NCBI GenBank assembly: GCA_903874585.1
Contig: CAIQSY010000100.1
Coordinates: 1-25,966 of the forward strand
Length of the DNA stretch: 25,966 nt
Reading direction: 5' to 3'
Source of the DNA: an uncultured Chlorobiaceae bacterium
Lineage (GTDB): Bacteria; Bacteroidota; Chlorobiia; Chlorobiales; Chlorobiaceae
The position numbers were made by a program, and so were the translations under genes. The stretch's first letter is position 1. Each line of letters begins with the position of its first letter. Positions 1 to 8,131 of this stretch are shown here, piece by piece. Under the pieces are notes generated by a model. It ran no database searches. It had not been told where the DNA came from and saw nothing but the letters and a program-made list of their open reading frames with translations.

Positions 1-1308
1 AAATCTCATGCGCTTGGTGGTGCAGGTATGGCATTTGATACTGGTAACTCTGCTGTGATGAACAATCCAAGCACACTTGGAATGATGAAGGATGGTGCAA
101 AGGAACTTGGTTTTGGCATCAGGGGATTGCATCCTGATGTTAGCTTGAAGTATGGTCCTATCTCTGATACCTCAGCAGGCAACGCTTATTACATGCCATC
201 ACTCTCTTACACTCGCAAAGATGGTTCGATTGCATGGGGTGTTGCCATGCTTGCTCAAGGCGGTATGGGTACTGAGTATGGCAATGATTCGCCACTGTTT
301 CAAGGTGGCACCTCTTTTGGCAATAATCCAATTGCCATGAGTGGAAAGGAGATTCGTTCAGAAGTGAGTGCCGGTCGTGTGATGTTTCCTGTAGCGTGGA
401 ATATTACCAAGAATACGACTATCGGTGGTTCTGTTGATCTGCTCTGGACAAGTATGGATTTGCAGATGGATATGGATGGAGCACATTTTAAAGGGATGGC
501 TGAAGGAGGCGCAGTGAGTGGAACGATGTTCAATTCGTTGCATCGTATGATGGTGTCTACTACTGATCCTCATGTCGATGATATCAACTACGTGCGTTTT
601 GATTTTTCCAACAACAATCCGCTGATTGGCCAAGCGATAGGGTATGGTACTGCTGCCAAGATTGGTTTGACCCACCGCCTGAGTAAAAACTTGACGGTTG
701 GTGGCAGTTATCACACCAGAAGCAGATTGTCGGATCTTGAAACGTCCAAAGCCACACTCGCATTTGCTGGAACTGGTACAGCGTTTCCCGGCTCAAATCC
801 TGTATCAGTGACAGGAACTCTCAAGGTAAAAGATTTTGAATGGCCATCAGTGTTAGCAGCGGGCTTTGCTTTTTACCCCGATAAGCGCTGGATGATTGTT
901 GGCGATGTAAAATATATGGATTGGGCAACAGCCATGAAAAAATTTTCCATGTCATTTGTTGCCGATAACAATGGGGCGTTTCCCGGTCAATCACTTGATG
1001 TGGAGATGAAACAGGATTGGAAAGATCAAACCATTTTTTCAGTCGGTGTGCAGTATAAAGCAACTGATCGCTTGGCGTTGCGTGCAGGTGCTAACCTTTC
1101 AACCAATCCAGTTCCCGATACCTATCTCAATCCACTTTTTCCGGCGATTACTAAAAACCACTATACCGGTGGATTTGGTTATCGTTTAACCGATAAATCC
1201 AGCTTGTCCACAGCTCTTGCTGTTGTTCCAAAGGTTTCGGCAACCAATGGTATGGTTATGAGTCATAGCCAACTTAACTGGTCACTCAACTACGCTCATT
1301 CGTTGTAA
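1..1308 (+). CDS. FadL/OMPP1-type outer-membrane transport protein, 5' truncated by window edge
   Basis: The reading frame is open to the first base, so the true start and signal peptide lie outside the window; the ATG at 28 is internal. The first visible residues, HALGGAGMAFDTGNSAVMNNP, resemble the N-terminal hatch region of the FadL/TodX/OMPP1 family (small residues and Gly, then an Asn-Pro pair). The rest is alternating polar and hydrophobic stretches rich in Gly, Ser, Thr and aromatics, with no long hydrophobic helix, as expected of a beta-barrel. It ends in a strand-like segment at LNWSLNYAHSL. Family members carry hydrophobic compounds across the outer membrane; the substrate here cannot be told. 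Whether it belongs functionally with the sulfur genes downstream is unknown, since a 250-bp gap separates them. Confidence 0.85.
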   Translation, partial: KSHALGGAGMAFDTGNSAVMNNPSTLGMMKDGAKELGFGIRGLHPDVSLKYGPISDTSAGNAYYMPSLSYTRKDGSIAWGVAMLAQGGMGTEYGNDSPLFQGGTSFGNNPIAMSGKEIRSEVSAGRVMFPVAWNITKNTTIGGSVDLLWTSMDLQMDMDGAHFKGMAEGGAVSGTMFNSLHRMMVSTTDPHVDDINYVRFDFSNNNPLIGQAIGYGTAAKIGLTHRLSKNLTVGGSYHTRSRLSDLETSKATLAFAGTGTAFPGSNPVSVTGTLKVKDFEWPSVLAAGFAFYPDKRWMIVGDVKYMDWATAMKKFSMSFVADNNGAFPGQSLDVEMKQDWKDQTIFSVGVQYKATDRLALRAGANLSTNPVPDTYLNPLFPAITKNHYTGGFGYRLTDKSSLSTALAVVPKVSATNGMVMSHSQLNWSLNYAHSL

Positions 1309-1367
1309 TCTTGAGACGAAAAAGTGAAGATAGGTGATTTTTTATGAACGGTTTCTTTTGAAGAGTC

Positions 1368-1373
1368 TATAAT
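1368..1373 (+). promoter_or_regulatory. Possible -10 box upstream of the molybdenum-enzyme operon
   Basis: A perfect TATAAT lies in the 250-bp gap before the SoeBC-like gene. No good -35 hexamer sits 16-18 bp upstream (closest ATGAAC at 1344-1349), so the call is weak. If used, it would give a leader of about 180 nt that includes the inverted repeat at 1397-1423. Confidence 0.25.
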
Positions 1374-1396
1374 TTTTCTTAAAATATCAATACTTG

Positions 1397-1423
1397 GTTA
1401 TGTAGGAATATATCCAACATAAC
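1397..1423 (+). promoter_or_regulatory. Imperfect inverted repeat in the gap before the SoeBC-like gene
   Basis: The left arm GTTATGTAGGA (1397-1407) and right arm TCCAACATAAC (1413-1423) pair over 10 of 11 positions, with one A/A mismatch, around a 5-nt ATATA loop. No T-run follows, so it does not look like an intrinsic terminator. It may be a protein-binding palindrome or a leader hairpin. Confidence 0.35.
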
Positions 1424-1558
1424 AAAGATGCTTTTCCATACTCTATTTTTCCAGCGGTAAGAAAAAATCTTGATTTTCGTTTCTCTTCAGCCACAGATGC
1501 TGGGGTGGCAGATTTCTACGATGTAGCACCATTTATAATTTTTTAGAAAAACTACTCC

Positions 1559-3109
1559 ATGAATTACGGCTTTGTTCTTGATGCCCGAAAATGTATCGGA
1601 TGTCATGCCTGTACGGTAGCATGTAAATCCGAAAATCAGGTGCCTCTTGGTGTTAATCGTACGTGGGTGAAATACGTCGAGAAAGGGACATTTCCCGATA
1701 GTCGTCGGTATTTTACTGTTTTGCGGTGTAATCATTGCGCTGAACCACCATGTGTCGATATTTGCCCTGTTGAGGCATTGCATAAGCGGGATGATGGTAT
1801 TGTTGATTTTGATCAGCGCCGTTGTATCGGTTGTAAAGCGTGTTCTCAAGCTTGCCCTTATGGTGCTCTTTACATGGATCCCGAGACGCACACCTCTGCT
1901 AAGTGTAATTTCTGTGCTCATCGTAAAGAGGTTGGACTCAATCCGGCTTGTGTTGCTATTTGTCCTCAGCAAGCCATTGTTGCCGGTGATCTTGATGATC
2001 CGAAGAGTGCTGTTGCAATGCTTGTTGCCAAAGAGCAGACGATGGTGCGCAAGCCTGAAAAAGGTACCTCCCCAAAAGTATATTACATTAATGGCGATGG
2101 TGCTTCGCTTGATCCGCTTGAAGTTTCGGAGGTCAATGGATATCTCTGGAGTGAGCAGTCGCGTGGTGTTGGTCATTTCTCGGGCAAACATTTTACCAAA
2201 CCAGCAAAAAAATTGCTCCCTTCAACCGGAGTTGATGGCAAGCCAAAGGCTCGCAAGGTGTATGATATTCCTTCAAAAGGAGTTGTCTGGGGTTGGGAGG
2301 TTCCTGCCTATGTGTGGTCTAAAGCCGTTGCTTCAGGATTATTCCTGTTAATGTTTGTGTTACAGTTGTTGATGCATCCACTTTCTGATGCCATGCAGTG
2401 GGCATCATGGGCTGTATCACTTCTCTTTCTGGCACTTACCGGAGTTTTTTTGGTCAAAGATCTTGATCGTCCTGAGCGTTTTTCCTCTGTTATGCTTCGT
2501 CCACAATTTGGATCATGGCTTGTTAAAGGTGGTTTAACCATCGCTGGCTTTGGCGCTTTTCTTGCCCTTTGGGGTGTTGCAAAGTTTTTGCAGATCCCGT
2601 TGCTTGAACAAGTTTCATTATGGGGTGGAGCTGCGTTTGCTTTGCTGACGGCAACTTATACGGCGTTCTTGTTTGGTTCGGCAAAAGGGAGAGATTTCTG
2701 GCAAAGCCCGATGCTGCTTCTTCACATGTTTTTGAATTCACTGCTTGCTGGTGGTTCAGCTATGATGGCACTCGCTGTTGTTACGGGAGGTGCCGATGAG
2801 CTTCTTTCGCTTCTTCGTCCAGCGCTTGCTGGTGGTTTTGTTCTGCATATTCTTGTGATGCTTTCAGAGCTTTTTGGCAAGCATCCGTCAAAATCTGCAG
2901 AGCGTGCAGCGGAAGCAATTGTGCATGGTTCGCTCAAACAGCTATTCTGGTATGGTAGCTTTGTACTGGGCAACGTGCTTCCACTCTTGTTGTGCCTTGC
3001 TGTTTCATCGCCAGCCATGCTTGCATTGGCCGCCATTTTTGGGCTTTGTGGTGTGTTCTACACAGAAAAAGTCTGGATTCATGCACCGCAAACAGTTCCG
3101 TTAAGTTAA
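1559..3109 (+). CDS. Fused four-cluster ferredoxin + NrfD/PsrC-type membrane anchor (SoeBC-like, PSRLC3-type)
   Basis: This 516-residue protein joins two subunits that are usually separate. Residues 1-150 hold 16 cysteines in four groups: C12-x2-C-x2-C-x3-C22, C57/C60/C65/C69, C89/C92/C95/C99 and C116/C119/C131/C135, typical of the electron-transfer B subunit of DMSO-reductase-family enzymes. After a linker (about 150-245), about eight hydrophobic helices follow, including the DLDRPERF loop typical of NrfD/PsrC quinone-reactive anchors. There is no Tat or Sec signal at the N-terminus, so the FeS part should face the cytoplasm, as in the sulfite-oxidising SoeABC complex and unlike periplasmic PsrABC. 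It precedes the catalytic subunit gene by 19 bp, so the two probably form one complex. Family knowledge names such fused complexes in green sulfur bacteria polysulfide-reductase-like complex 3. The substrate assignment is inference. Confidence 0.88.
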   Translation: MNYGFVLDARKCIGCHACTVACKSENQVPLGVNRTWVKYVEKGTFPDSRRYFTVLRCNHCAEPPCVDICPVEALHKRDDGIVDFDQRRCIGCKACSQACPYGALYMDPETHTSAKCNFCAHRKEVGLNPACVAICPQQAIVAGDLDDPKSAVAMLVAKEQTMVRKPEKGTSPKVYYINGDGASLDPLEVSEVNGYLWSEQSRGVGHFSGKHFTKPAKKLLPSTGVDGKPKARKVYDIPSKGVVWGWEVPAYVWSKAVASGLFLLMFVLQLLMHPLSDAMQWASWAVSLLFLALTGVFLVKDLDRPERFSSVMLRPQFGSWLVKGGLTIAGFGAFLALWGVAKFLQIPLLEQVSLWGGAAFALLTATYTAFLFGSAKGRDFWQSPMLLLHMFLNSLLAGGSAMMALAVVTGGADELLSLLRPALAGGFVLHILVMLSELFGKHPSKSAERAAEAIVHGSLKQLFWYGSFVLGNVLPLLLCLAVSSPAMLALAAIFGLCGVFYTEKVWIHAPQTVPLS

Positions 3110-3128
3110 TCAAGCGCTGGAGTATCTC

Positions 3129-5990
3129 ATGAGTTATACCCATAAACCAACCGTTATTGAAACTATAGCAGAGAAGCTGCATCTTATTCCCGATCTTCAT
3201 GCTGAGGGTGATGAGCGTGCCGCAAAAAGTGCTACTACCGATGGCTCTCAGGTCAACTGTCCACCTCCCGATCAGTGGGATAATTGGGTGGAGTACGATT
3301 CAAAAAGCTGGCCTGAACGCAAGGCGAAAAATTATATGCTGATTCCCACCTCTTGCTTTAACTGTGAAGCAGGTTGCGGACTTCTCGCTTATGTTGACAA
3401 GGAGACTATGCAGATGCGCAAGTTGGTTGGTAATCCTTACCATCCGGCAAGTCGTGGCAGAAACTGTGCCAAAGGTCCAGCAACGTTGAACCAGATTGAA
3501 GATACTGATCGTGTGCTTTATCCCATGAAGCGTTCAGGAAAACGCGGAAGTGGCAAATGGGAGCGTGTGAGCTGGGATAGCGTTCTCGACGATATTGCAG
3601 GCAGAATGCGCAAAGCTATTCAGGAAGGTCGCAATAACGAAATTTCTTACCATGTTGGTCGTCCCGGACATGAAGGTTTCATGGAGTGGGTGCTTCGTGC
3701 ATGGAATGTTGATGGCCATAACAGCCACACCAATGTTTGTTCTTCGGGAGCTCGTTTTGGTTACGCTATATGGGAGGGGTTTGATCGCCCATCTCCCGAT
3801 TATACCAATGCAAAATTTATGCTTCTGGTCAGTGCTCACCTTGAATCAGGGCACTACTTTAACCCTCATGCCCAGCGTATTGTTGAGGCAAGAATGAAAG
3901 GCGCAAAACTTGCAGTGCTTGATCCTCGTCTGTCGAATACGGCGAGTATGTCGGACTATTGGATGCCGAGTTTTCCAGGCAGCGAACCTGCTGTTTTGCT
4001 TGCCATGGCAAAAGTTATTATCGATGAAGGGTTATACAATCGTGATTATCTTGAAAACTGGGTAAACTGGAAAGAGTATCTGAAGAAAGATTATCCCGGA
4101 ACTCCAGAAACATTCGAGAACTTTATCGAAGTCCTGAAAAAAGAGTACAGCTCTTATACACCGGAATATGCTGAGAAGGAGAGTGGCGTCAAAGCAGCAA
4201 CCATTGTTGAAGTTGCCAGGAAAATTGGTGAAGCTGGAACTCATTTTGCTACACATGTATGGCGTAGCGCAAGCAGCGGAAATCTTGGTGGTTGGGCAGT
4301 GTCGCGTACACTTCATTTTCTCAATGTTCTAACCGGCAGTGTTGGTACGCCAGGCGGAACTTCGCCAAGCGCATGGAACAAGTTCCACCCAGATGTTCAT
4401 GCAAAGCCAAAACCGCAGACGTTCTGGAATACGCTTCAATTGCCAGATGAATATCCACTTGCACATTTTGAGTTGAGCTTCTTGTTGCCTCATTTTCTTA
4501 AAGATGGACGTGGCAAACTTGATGTTTACTTTACCCGTGTGTTCAATCCAGTCTGGACATATCCTGATGGTTTTACATGGATTGAGGCGTTAACGGATGA
4601 ATCAAAAATTGGGCTTCATGCAGCGCTTACCCCAACATGGAGCGAAACGGCCTATTTTGCGGATTATGTTTTGCCAATGGGGCATTCTGCTGAGCGACAT
4701 GATCTTATCAGCTATGAAACTCATGCAGGCAGATGGGTTGCATTCCGTCAGCCAGTGCTTCGTGTTGCACATGCAAAAATGGGTAAACCTGTGCAATATA
4801 CTTGGGAGGCAAATGTTGGTGAAGTTTGGGAAGAGGATGAATTCTGGATTGAGTTGACATGGCGTATCGACCCTGATGGAACTCTTGGTATAAAACAGTA
4901 TTGCATGTCACCATATCGTCCAGGCGAAAAGATTACGATTGAAGAGTATTATCGTTACATTTTTGAACGTACTCCTCGACTTCCAGAAGCTGCCGCTAAA
5001 GAGGGGCTTACTCCGCTTGAGTACATGCAGAAGTACGGAGCTTTTGAGGTTGAAAGCAATGTGTATAAGGTCAATGAACGACCTGTATCGCAGGCTGATA
5101 TTGATGGATCGTCAGTGCATAAGGAGACAGGTGTTGTTACGAAAAATGGTAAACCTGTCGGTGTTCAGGTTGGTGGTGCCAATTGTATTGGTTTTCCAAC
5201 ACCATCGCGTAAGCAGGAACTCTATTCTCAAACCATGATTGATTGGAAATGGCCAGAGTATCGTCTTCCAACGTACATTAAAAGCCATGTGCATCAGGAA
5301 ATTATGAATCGGAGTAAGGGCGAGTTTGCACTTGTGCCTACATTTCGTCTTCCGGTGTTGATTCACTCTCGTTCAGGTAATGCGAAATGGCTGGCTGAAA
5401 TTGCACATCGTAATCCAGTGTGGATGAACGCTTCCGATGCAAAGTCTCTTGGTTTTGAAGATGGCGATCTTGTTCGTGTGAATACTGATATTGGATTCTC
5501 TGTCAACAGGATTTGGGTGACGGAAGGTATTCGACCAGGCGTTGTTGCCTGTTCGCACCACATCGGTCGCTGGCGCCGTGAGCAGGATCCTGCAGCAAAT
5601 CGCTGGGCAACCAATCGGGTTGAGATCAAGTGTGAAGGTAGTGGAAAATGGAAAATGCGAGTTGAGGAGAGTATTGAGCCTTACGAAAGCAGTGATCCTG
5701 ATTCTTCAAGAATTTTCTGGTCAGATGGTGGTGTTCATCAGAATATTACCTTCCCTGTTCATCCCGATCCAATCAGTGGAATGCACTGCTGGCATCAGAA
5801 AGTGCGGATAGAGAAAGCTCATGAGGGAGATCGTTATGGCGATGTTTTTGTTGATACTGATCGCTCTTTCCAGATATACAAGGAGTGGCTTGCTATGACA
5901 AGGCCAGCGCCCGGTCCAGATGGTCTTCGCCGTCCACTCTGGTTGAATCGTCCGTTCAGACCTGATGAAAAGACTTATTATTTAAAGTAA
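3129..5990 (+). CDS. Molybdopterin (bis-MGD) oxidoreductase catalytic subunit, SoeA-like, probable cytoplasmic sulfite dehydrogenase
   Basis: This 953-residue protein is a member of the DMSO-reductase family. Near the N-terminus is the [4Fe-4S] motif C76-x2-C79-x3-C83-x29-C113. C204 in HTNVCSSGAR is in the position expected for the molybdenum ligand. The C-terminal third (from about 730) looks like the molydopterin-dinucleotide-binding beta-barrel, including NASDAKSLGFEDGDLVRV. The N-terminus has no twin-arginine signal, so the enzyme should stay in the cytoplasm, matching SoeA rather than PsrA/PhsA. Together with the BC fusion just upstream it would oxidise sulfite from the Dsr pathway to sulfate and reduce the quinone pool. 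That role rests on the lack of a signal, the length and the dsr neighbourhood. A polysulfide or thiosulfate reductase activity cannot be excluded. The short gap from the upstream gene contains a TGGAG ribosome-binding site. Confidence 0.85.
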   Translation: MSYTHKPTVIETIAEKLHLIPDLHAEGDERAAKSATTDGSQVNCPPPDQWDNWVEYDSKSWPERKAKNYMLIPTSCFNCEAGCGLLAYVDKETMQMRKLVGNPYHPASRGRNCAKGPATLNQIEDTDRVLYPMKRSGKRGSGKWERVSWDSVLDDIAGRMRKAIQEGRNNEISYHVGRPGHEGFMEWVLRAWNVDGHNSHTNVCSSGARFGYAIWEGFDRPSPDYTNAKFMLLVSAHLESGHYFNPHAQRIVEARMKGAKLAVLDPRLSNTASMSDYWMPSFPGSEPAVLLAMAKVIIDEGLYNRDYLENWVNWKEYLKKDYPGTPETFENFIEVLKKEYSSYTPEYAEKESGVKAATIVEVARKIGEAGTHFATHVWRSASSGNLGGWAVSRTLHFLNVLTGSVGTPGGTSPSAWNKFHPDVHAKPKPQTFWNTLQLPDEYPLAHFELSFLLPHFLKDGRGKLDVYFTRVFNPVWTYPDGFTWIEALTDESKIGLHAALTPTWSETAYFADYVLPMGHSAERHDLISYETHAGRWVAFRQPVLRVAHAKMGKPVQYTWEANVGEVWEEDEFWIELTWRIDPDGTLGIKQYCMSPYRPGEKITIEEYYRYIFERTPRLPEAAAKEGLTPLEYMQKYGAFEVESNVYKVNERPVSQADIDGSSVHKETGVVTKNGKPVGVQVGGANCIGFPTPSRKQELYSQTMIDWKWPEYRLPTYIKSHVHQEIMNRSKGEFALVPTFRLPVLIHSRSGNAKWLAEIAHRNPVWMNASDAKSLGFEDGDLVRVNTDIGFSVNRIWVTEGIRPGVVACSHHIGRWRREQDPAANRWATNRVEIKCEGSGKWKMRVEESIEPYESSDPDSSRIFWSDGGVHQNITFPVHPDPISGMHCWHQKVRIEKAHEGDRYGDVFVDTDRSFQIYKEWLAMTRPAPGPDGLRRPLWLNRPFRPDEKTYYLK

Positions 5991-5998
5991 TTTAGAGA

Positions 5999-6053
5999 GT
6001 TATTCGGGATATTGGCGCCAGCTTACTATCCCGAATAACAGTATCTGGTTTTT
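5999..6053 (+). terminator. Perfect 13-bp inverted repeat, probable terminator after the SoeA-like gene
   Basis: The arms GTTATTCGGGATA (5999-6011) and TATCCCGAATAAC (6027-6039) are exactly complementary around a 15-nt loop, which itself contains the palindrome TGGCGCCA (6013-6020). A short T-run (6049-6053) follows ten bases after the stem, so it is a less than ideal intrinsic terminator. It begins just after the stop codon at 5990. It could instead act as a 3'-end mRNA stabiliser or a protein-binding site. Confidence 0.55.
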
Positions 6054-6075
6054 ATCACTCATTTCGTTTTAATCC

Positions 6076-7044
6076 ATGAGCCCAGCAACTTCTGTGTTTA
6101 GAAAAATATTGATGGGCAGTGCTGCAGCAGTTGGCGTATTATTACTTTATTTATTGATACCTGCTATCTCTTTTGCTGCTGAACCTCAAATGGTTGAGCA
6201 AACTGCTTGGTGGATTTGGATGCTGCTTTTATTTGCTTTTTCTTTTGTACTGGGTATTTTTTCAGTTCTTGCAGGAGTTGGTGGTGGTGTACTTTTTGTC
6301 CCGATAGTCAGCGGTTTTTTCCCTTTTCATCTCGATTTTATTCGGGGAGCTGGATTATTGGTTGCTCTCTCAGGCGCTCTATCTGCAGGAGCCCCATTGA
6401 TGAGAAAAGGTCTTGCTGATTTAAAACTTGGGCTGCCTATGGCCTTGGTTGGTTCGATTAGCTCAATTGCAGGAGCTCTTGCTGGGCTCGCAATGCCAGC
6501 TAATATCGTTCAATTGTTGCTTGGCATTGCTATTATGGGTATCGCTACGCTCATGATGAAGTCAAGAGGTTCTGGATCAATTATTGATCATCAAGAGTCT
6601 GATGCGCTTTCGAAAATGCTGGGTATTTCAGGAGTGTACTACGATGAGGTAACCAAAAAAGATATTTCTTGGCAGATTCACCGAACTCCAATGGGTCTTG
6701 TGTTATTTATGTTCATTGGTTTTATCGGTGGTATGTTTGGTATGGGTGCAGGGTGGGCGAACGTTCCAGTTTTTAATTTGCTTATGGGTGTACCGCTTAA
6801 AGTGGCAGTTGCTACAAGTGGTTTGGTGCTCTCTATTAATGGAGCTGCTGCTGCATGGGTTTATATTTTCAAGGGCGCTGTTATACCACTTATCGCTGTT
6901 CCTGCAATTGGTGGAATTATGCTGGGTTCAAAAATAGGTGCTAAGTTGTTGACCAAAGTAAATACCCGGTCAGTAAGAATGATTGTTATTATCATGTTGG
7001 TGATTGCAGGTTTACGTTCATTGTTAAAAGGTTTTGGAATATGA
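6076..7044 (+). CDS. TauE/SafE (TSUP) family anion permease, possible sulfite exporter
   Basis: This 322-residue polytopic membrane protein has the two repeated Gly-rich segments of the TSUP family: SVLAGVGGGVLFVPIVSG near residue 65, and GFIGGMFGMGAGWANVPVF near residue 220, with about eight hydrophobic helices. The N-terminus (1-35) is a positively charged, hydrophobic stretch ending SFAAEP, so it is either a cleavable signal or an extra helix. TSUP members move sulfite, sulfonates, thiosulfate or other anions across the inner membrane. Its place between the molybdenum enzyme and the dsr genes suggests a sulfur oxyanion, but the sequence does not show the substrate. It overlaps the next gene by 4 bp (ATGA), so the two are probably co-translated. 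Confidence 0.85.
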   Translation: MSPATSVFRKILMGSAAAVGVLLLYLLIPAISFAAEPQMVEQTAWWIWMLLLFAFSFVLGIFSVLAGVGGGVLFVPIVSGFFPFHLDFIRGAGLLVALSGALSAGAPLMRKGLADLKLGLPMALVGSISSIAGALAGLAMPANIVQLLLGIAIMGIATLMMKSRGSGSIIDHQESDALSKMLGISGVYYDEVTKKDISWQIHRTPMGLVLFMFIGFIGGMFGMGAGWANVPVFNLLMGVPLKVAVATSGLVLSINGAAAAWVYIFKGAVIPLIAVPAIGGIMLGSKIGAKLLTKVNTRSVRMIVIIMLVIAGLRSLLKGFGI

Positions 7045-7469
7045 TGATGGATAAAAATAAAAAATCACAAGGTATAGATAACGTTCAACAAGTTTATTCT
7101 AAAGTTCTTGAAAATGTTTCACATGTTGGCTTTGTACTTTTGATAGGAGGGTATTTTGTGTACATCTTACAATTACTGCCACTATCAATTCCAATTGATG
7201 TAATTGCAGGGAATTGGCATCTTAGTGCTGCTGAAATGCATCAAAAACTTAATACCCCATCGGGTTGGTCTTTTTTTGCTACTACAGCAATGTTGATGAA
7301 AGGTGATGTTTTCAGTTCTTTGTCGATTTACTACTTAGCTACCGCAACGATTTTTTGCTTATTATTTACCATACCGGCTTACATCCGTGATAAAAATTAT
7401 ATCTATACAACAATTGCCTTTTTTCAAATAGTTGTTTTGCTGGTGGCAGCAAGTGGAATAATTAACTAA
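7041..7469 (+). CDS. Small three-helix membrane protein (DUF1634-like), partner of the TSUP permease
   Basis: This 142-residue protein starts inside the stop codon of the permease gene. After a hydrophilic 30-residue N-terminus there are three hydrophobic segments: VGFVLLIGGYFVYIL, IYYLATATIFCLLFTIPAYI and TIAFFQIVVLLVAASGIIN. The length, three-helix layout and tight linkage to a TauE/SafE gene fit the DUF1634 family, which often accompanies such permeases. That family name comes from pattern and context, not from a search. It has no catalytic motif that I recognise. A likely role is as an accessory subunit of the permease. Confidence 0.65.
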   Translation: MMMDKNKKSQGIDNVQQVYSKVLENVSHVGFVLLIGGYFVYILQLLPLSIPIDVIAGNWHLSAAEMHQKLNTPSGWSFFATTAMLMKGDVFSSLSIYYLATATIFCLLFTIPAYIRDKNYIYTTIAFFQIVVLLVAASGIIN

Positions 7470-7531
7470 ATTTATCTGCTTGTCGCATTATCGGTAATTA
7501 GTTATATAGTATCCTTTTTTTCATATTTTTC

Positions 7532-7559
7532 TTGATGTGGTCATGTTAGTTTTTATTAT
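7532..7559 (+). promoter_or_regulatory. Candidate sigma-70-type promoter for dsrE2-rhd-tusA
   Basis: TTGATG (7532-7537) and TATTAT (7554-7559) are separated by 16 bp, in the 138-bp gap before dsrE2. A ribosome-binding site (TAGGAG) sits just before the ATG at 7608. The gap has no clear terminator hairpin. Confidence 0.4.
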
Positions 7560-7607
7560 AACCGTAATTCCTTTTTAGGAAATGCTTTAATTTAGGAGAT
7601 ACGCACA

Positions 7608-8117
7608 ATGGGTGACACGAAAAAACTCGCTATCATTGCATCACAGGGGACGCTTGACTGGGGTTACCCTCCATTTATTCTTGCCTCAACGGCTGCCGCT
7701 ATGGATATGGAAGCCGTCATTTTCTTTACTTTTTACGGTCTGCCATTGCTTAAAAAAGAGATTGATGCAAAAGTATCACCACATAGCAACCCTGCTATGC
7801 CAATGAAGATGCCTTTTGGTAATAAAGATTTTCAGTCCATGAATTGGCAGATTCCAAATCTTATTTCAGCAAATGTACCTGGTTTCGATAACATGGCAAC
7901 AATGCTGATGAAAGAGACTTTTAAAAAGAAAGGTGTTGCTACTATAGAAGAGCTTAGAAGCATGTGTCAGGAATTCGGTGTTCGTTTTATTGCTTGTCAG
8001 ATGACAATGGAAGTGTTTGGATTTGAAAAAGAGGATTTTATTGATGGAGTTGAATTTGGTGGTGCGGCAACTTTTCTTGAGTACGCTGCTGATGCTAATA
8101 TTTCTCTCTTTATCTAA
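7608..8117 (+). CDS. dsrE2: DsrE2-type sulfur carrier protein (DsrE/DsrF/DrsH-like family)
   Basis: This 169-residue protein starts with a DsrE-fold strand, KLAIIASQGTLDWGYPP, followed by an Ala-rich helix and VIFFTFYGLPLL, a typical DsrE2 segment. The C-terminal half has FIACQMTMEVFGF, where C130 is the conserved cysteine expected to carry a persulfide. The end, GGAATFLEYAADANISLFI, also fits the family. C120 is a second, less certain cysteine. DsrE2 is often encoded with rhodanese and TusA, as here, and is thought to take part in moving sulfur to the cytoplasmic Dsr machinery. It has a ribosome-binding site TAGGAG before ATG and a 14-bp gap to the rhodanese gene. Confidence 0.85.
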   Translation: MGDTKKLAIIASQGTLDWGYPPFILASTAAAMDMEAVIFFTFYGLPLLKKEIDAKVSPHSNPAMPMKMPFGNKDFQSMNWQIPNLISANVPGFDNMATMLMKETFKKKGVATIEELRSMCQEFGVRFIACQMTMEVFGFEKEDFIDGVEFGGAATFLEYAADANISLFI

Positions 8118-8131
8118 TCTATCACACACCA

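Noticed and set aside
1487..2191. 234-codon open frame on the minus strand
   Set aside because: It lies antisense to the cysteine-rich ferredoxin part of a well-supported gene, has no recognisable domain, and has the composition of a reverse-strand shadow.
3129..5990. Periplasmic polysulfide reductase (PsrA) or thiosulfate reductase (PhsA) as the main call
   Set aside because: There is no twin-arginine signal and no other export signal, and the fused B subunit also lacks one; a cytoplasmic SoeA-like enzyme fits better.
7463..7504. TAACTAA...TTAGTTA inverted repeat after the three-helix protein gene
   Set aside because: Seven A/T-rich pairs with a 28-base loop and no adjacent T-run; too weak for a terminator.
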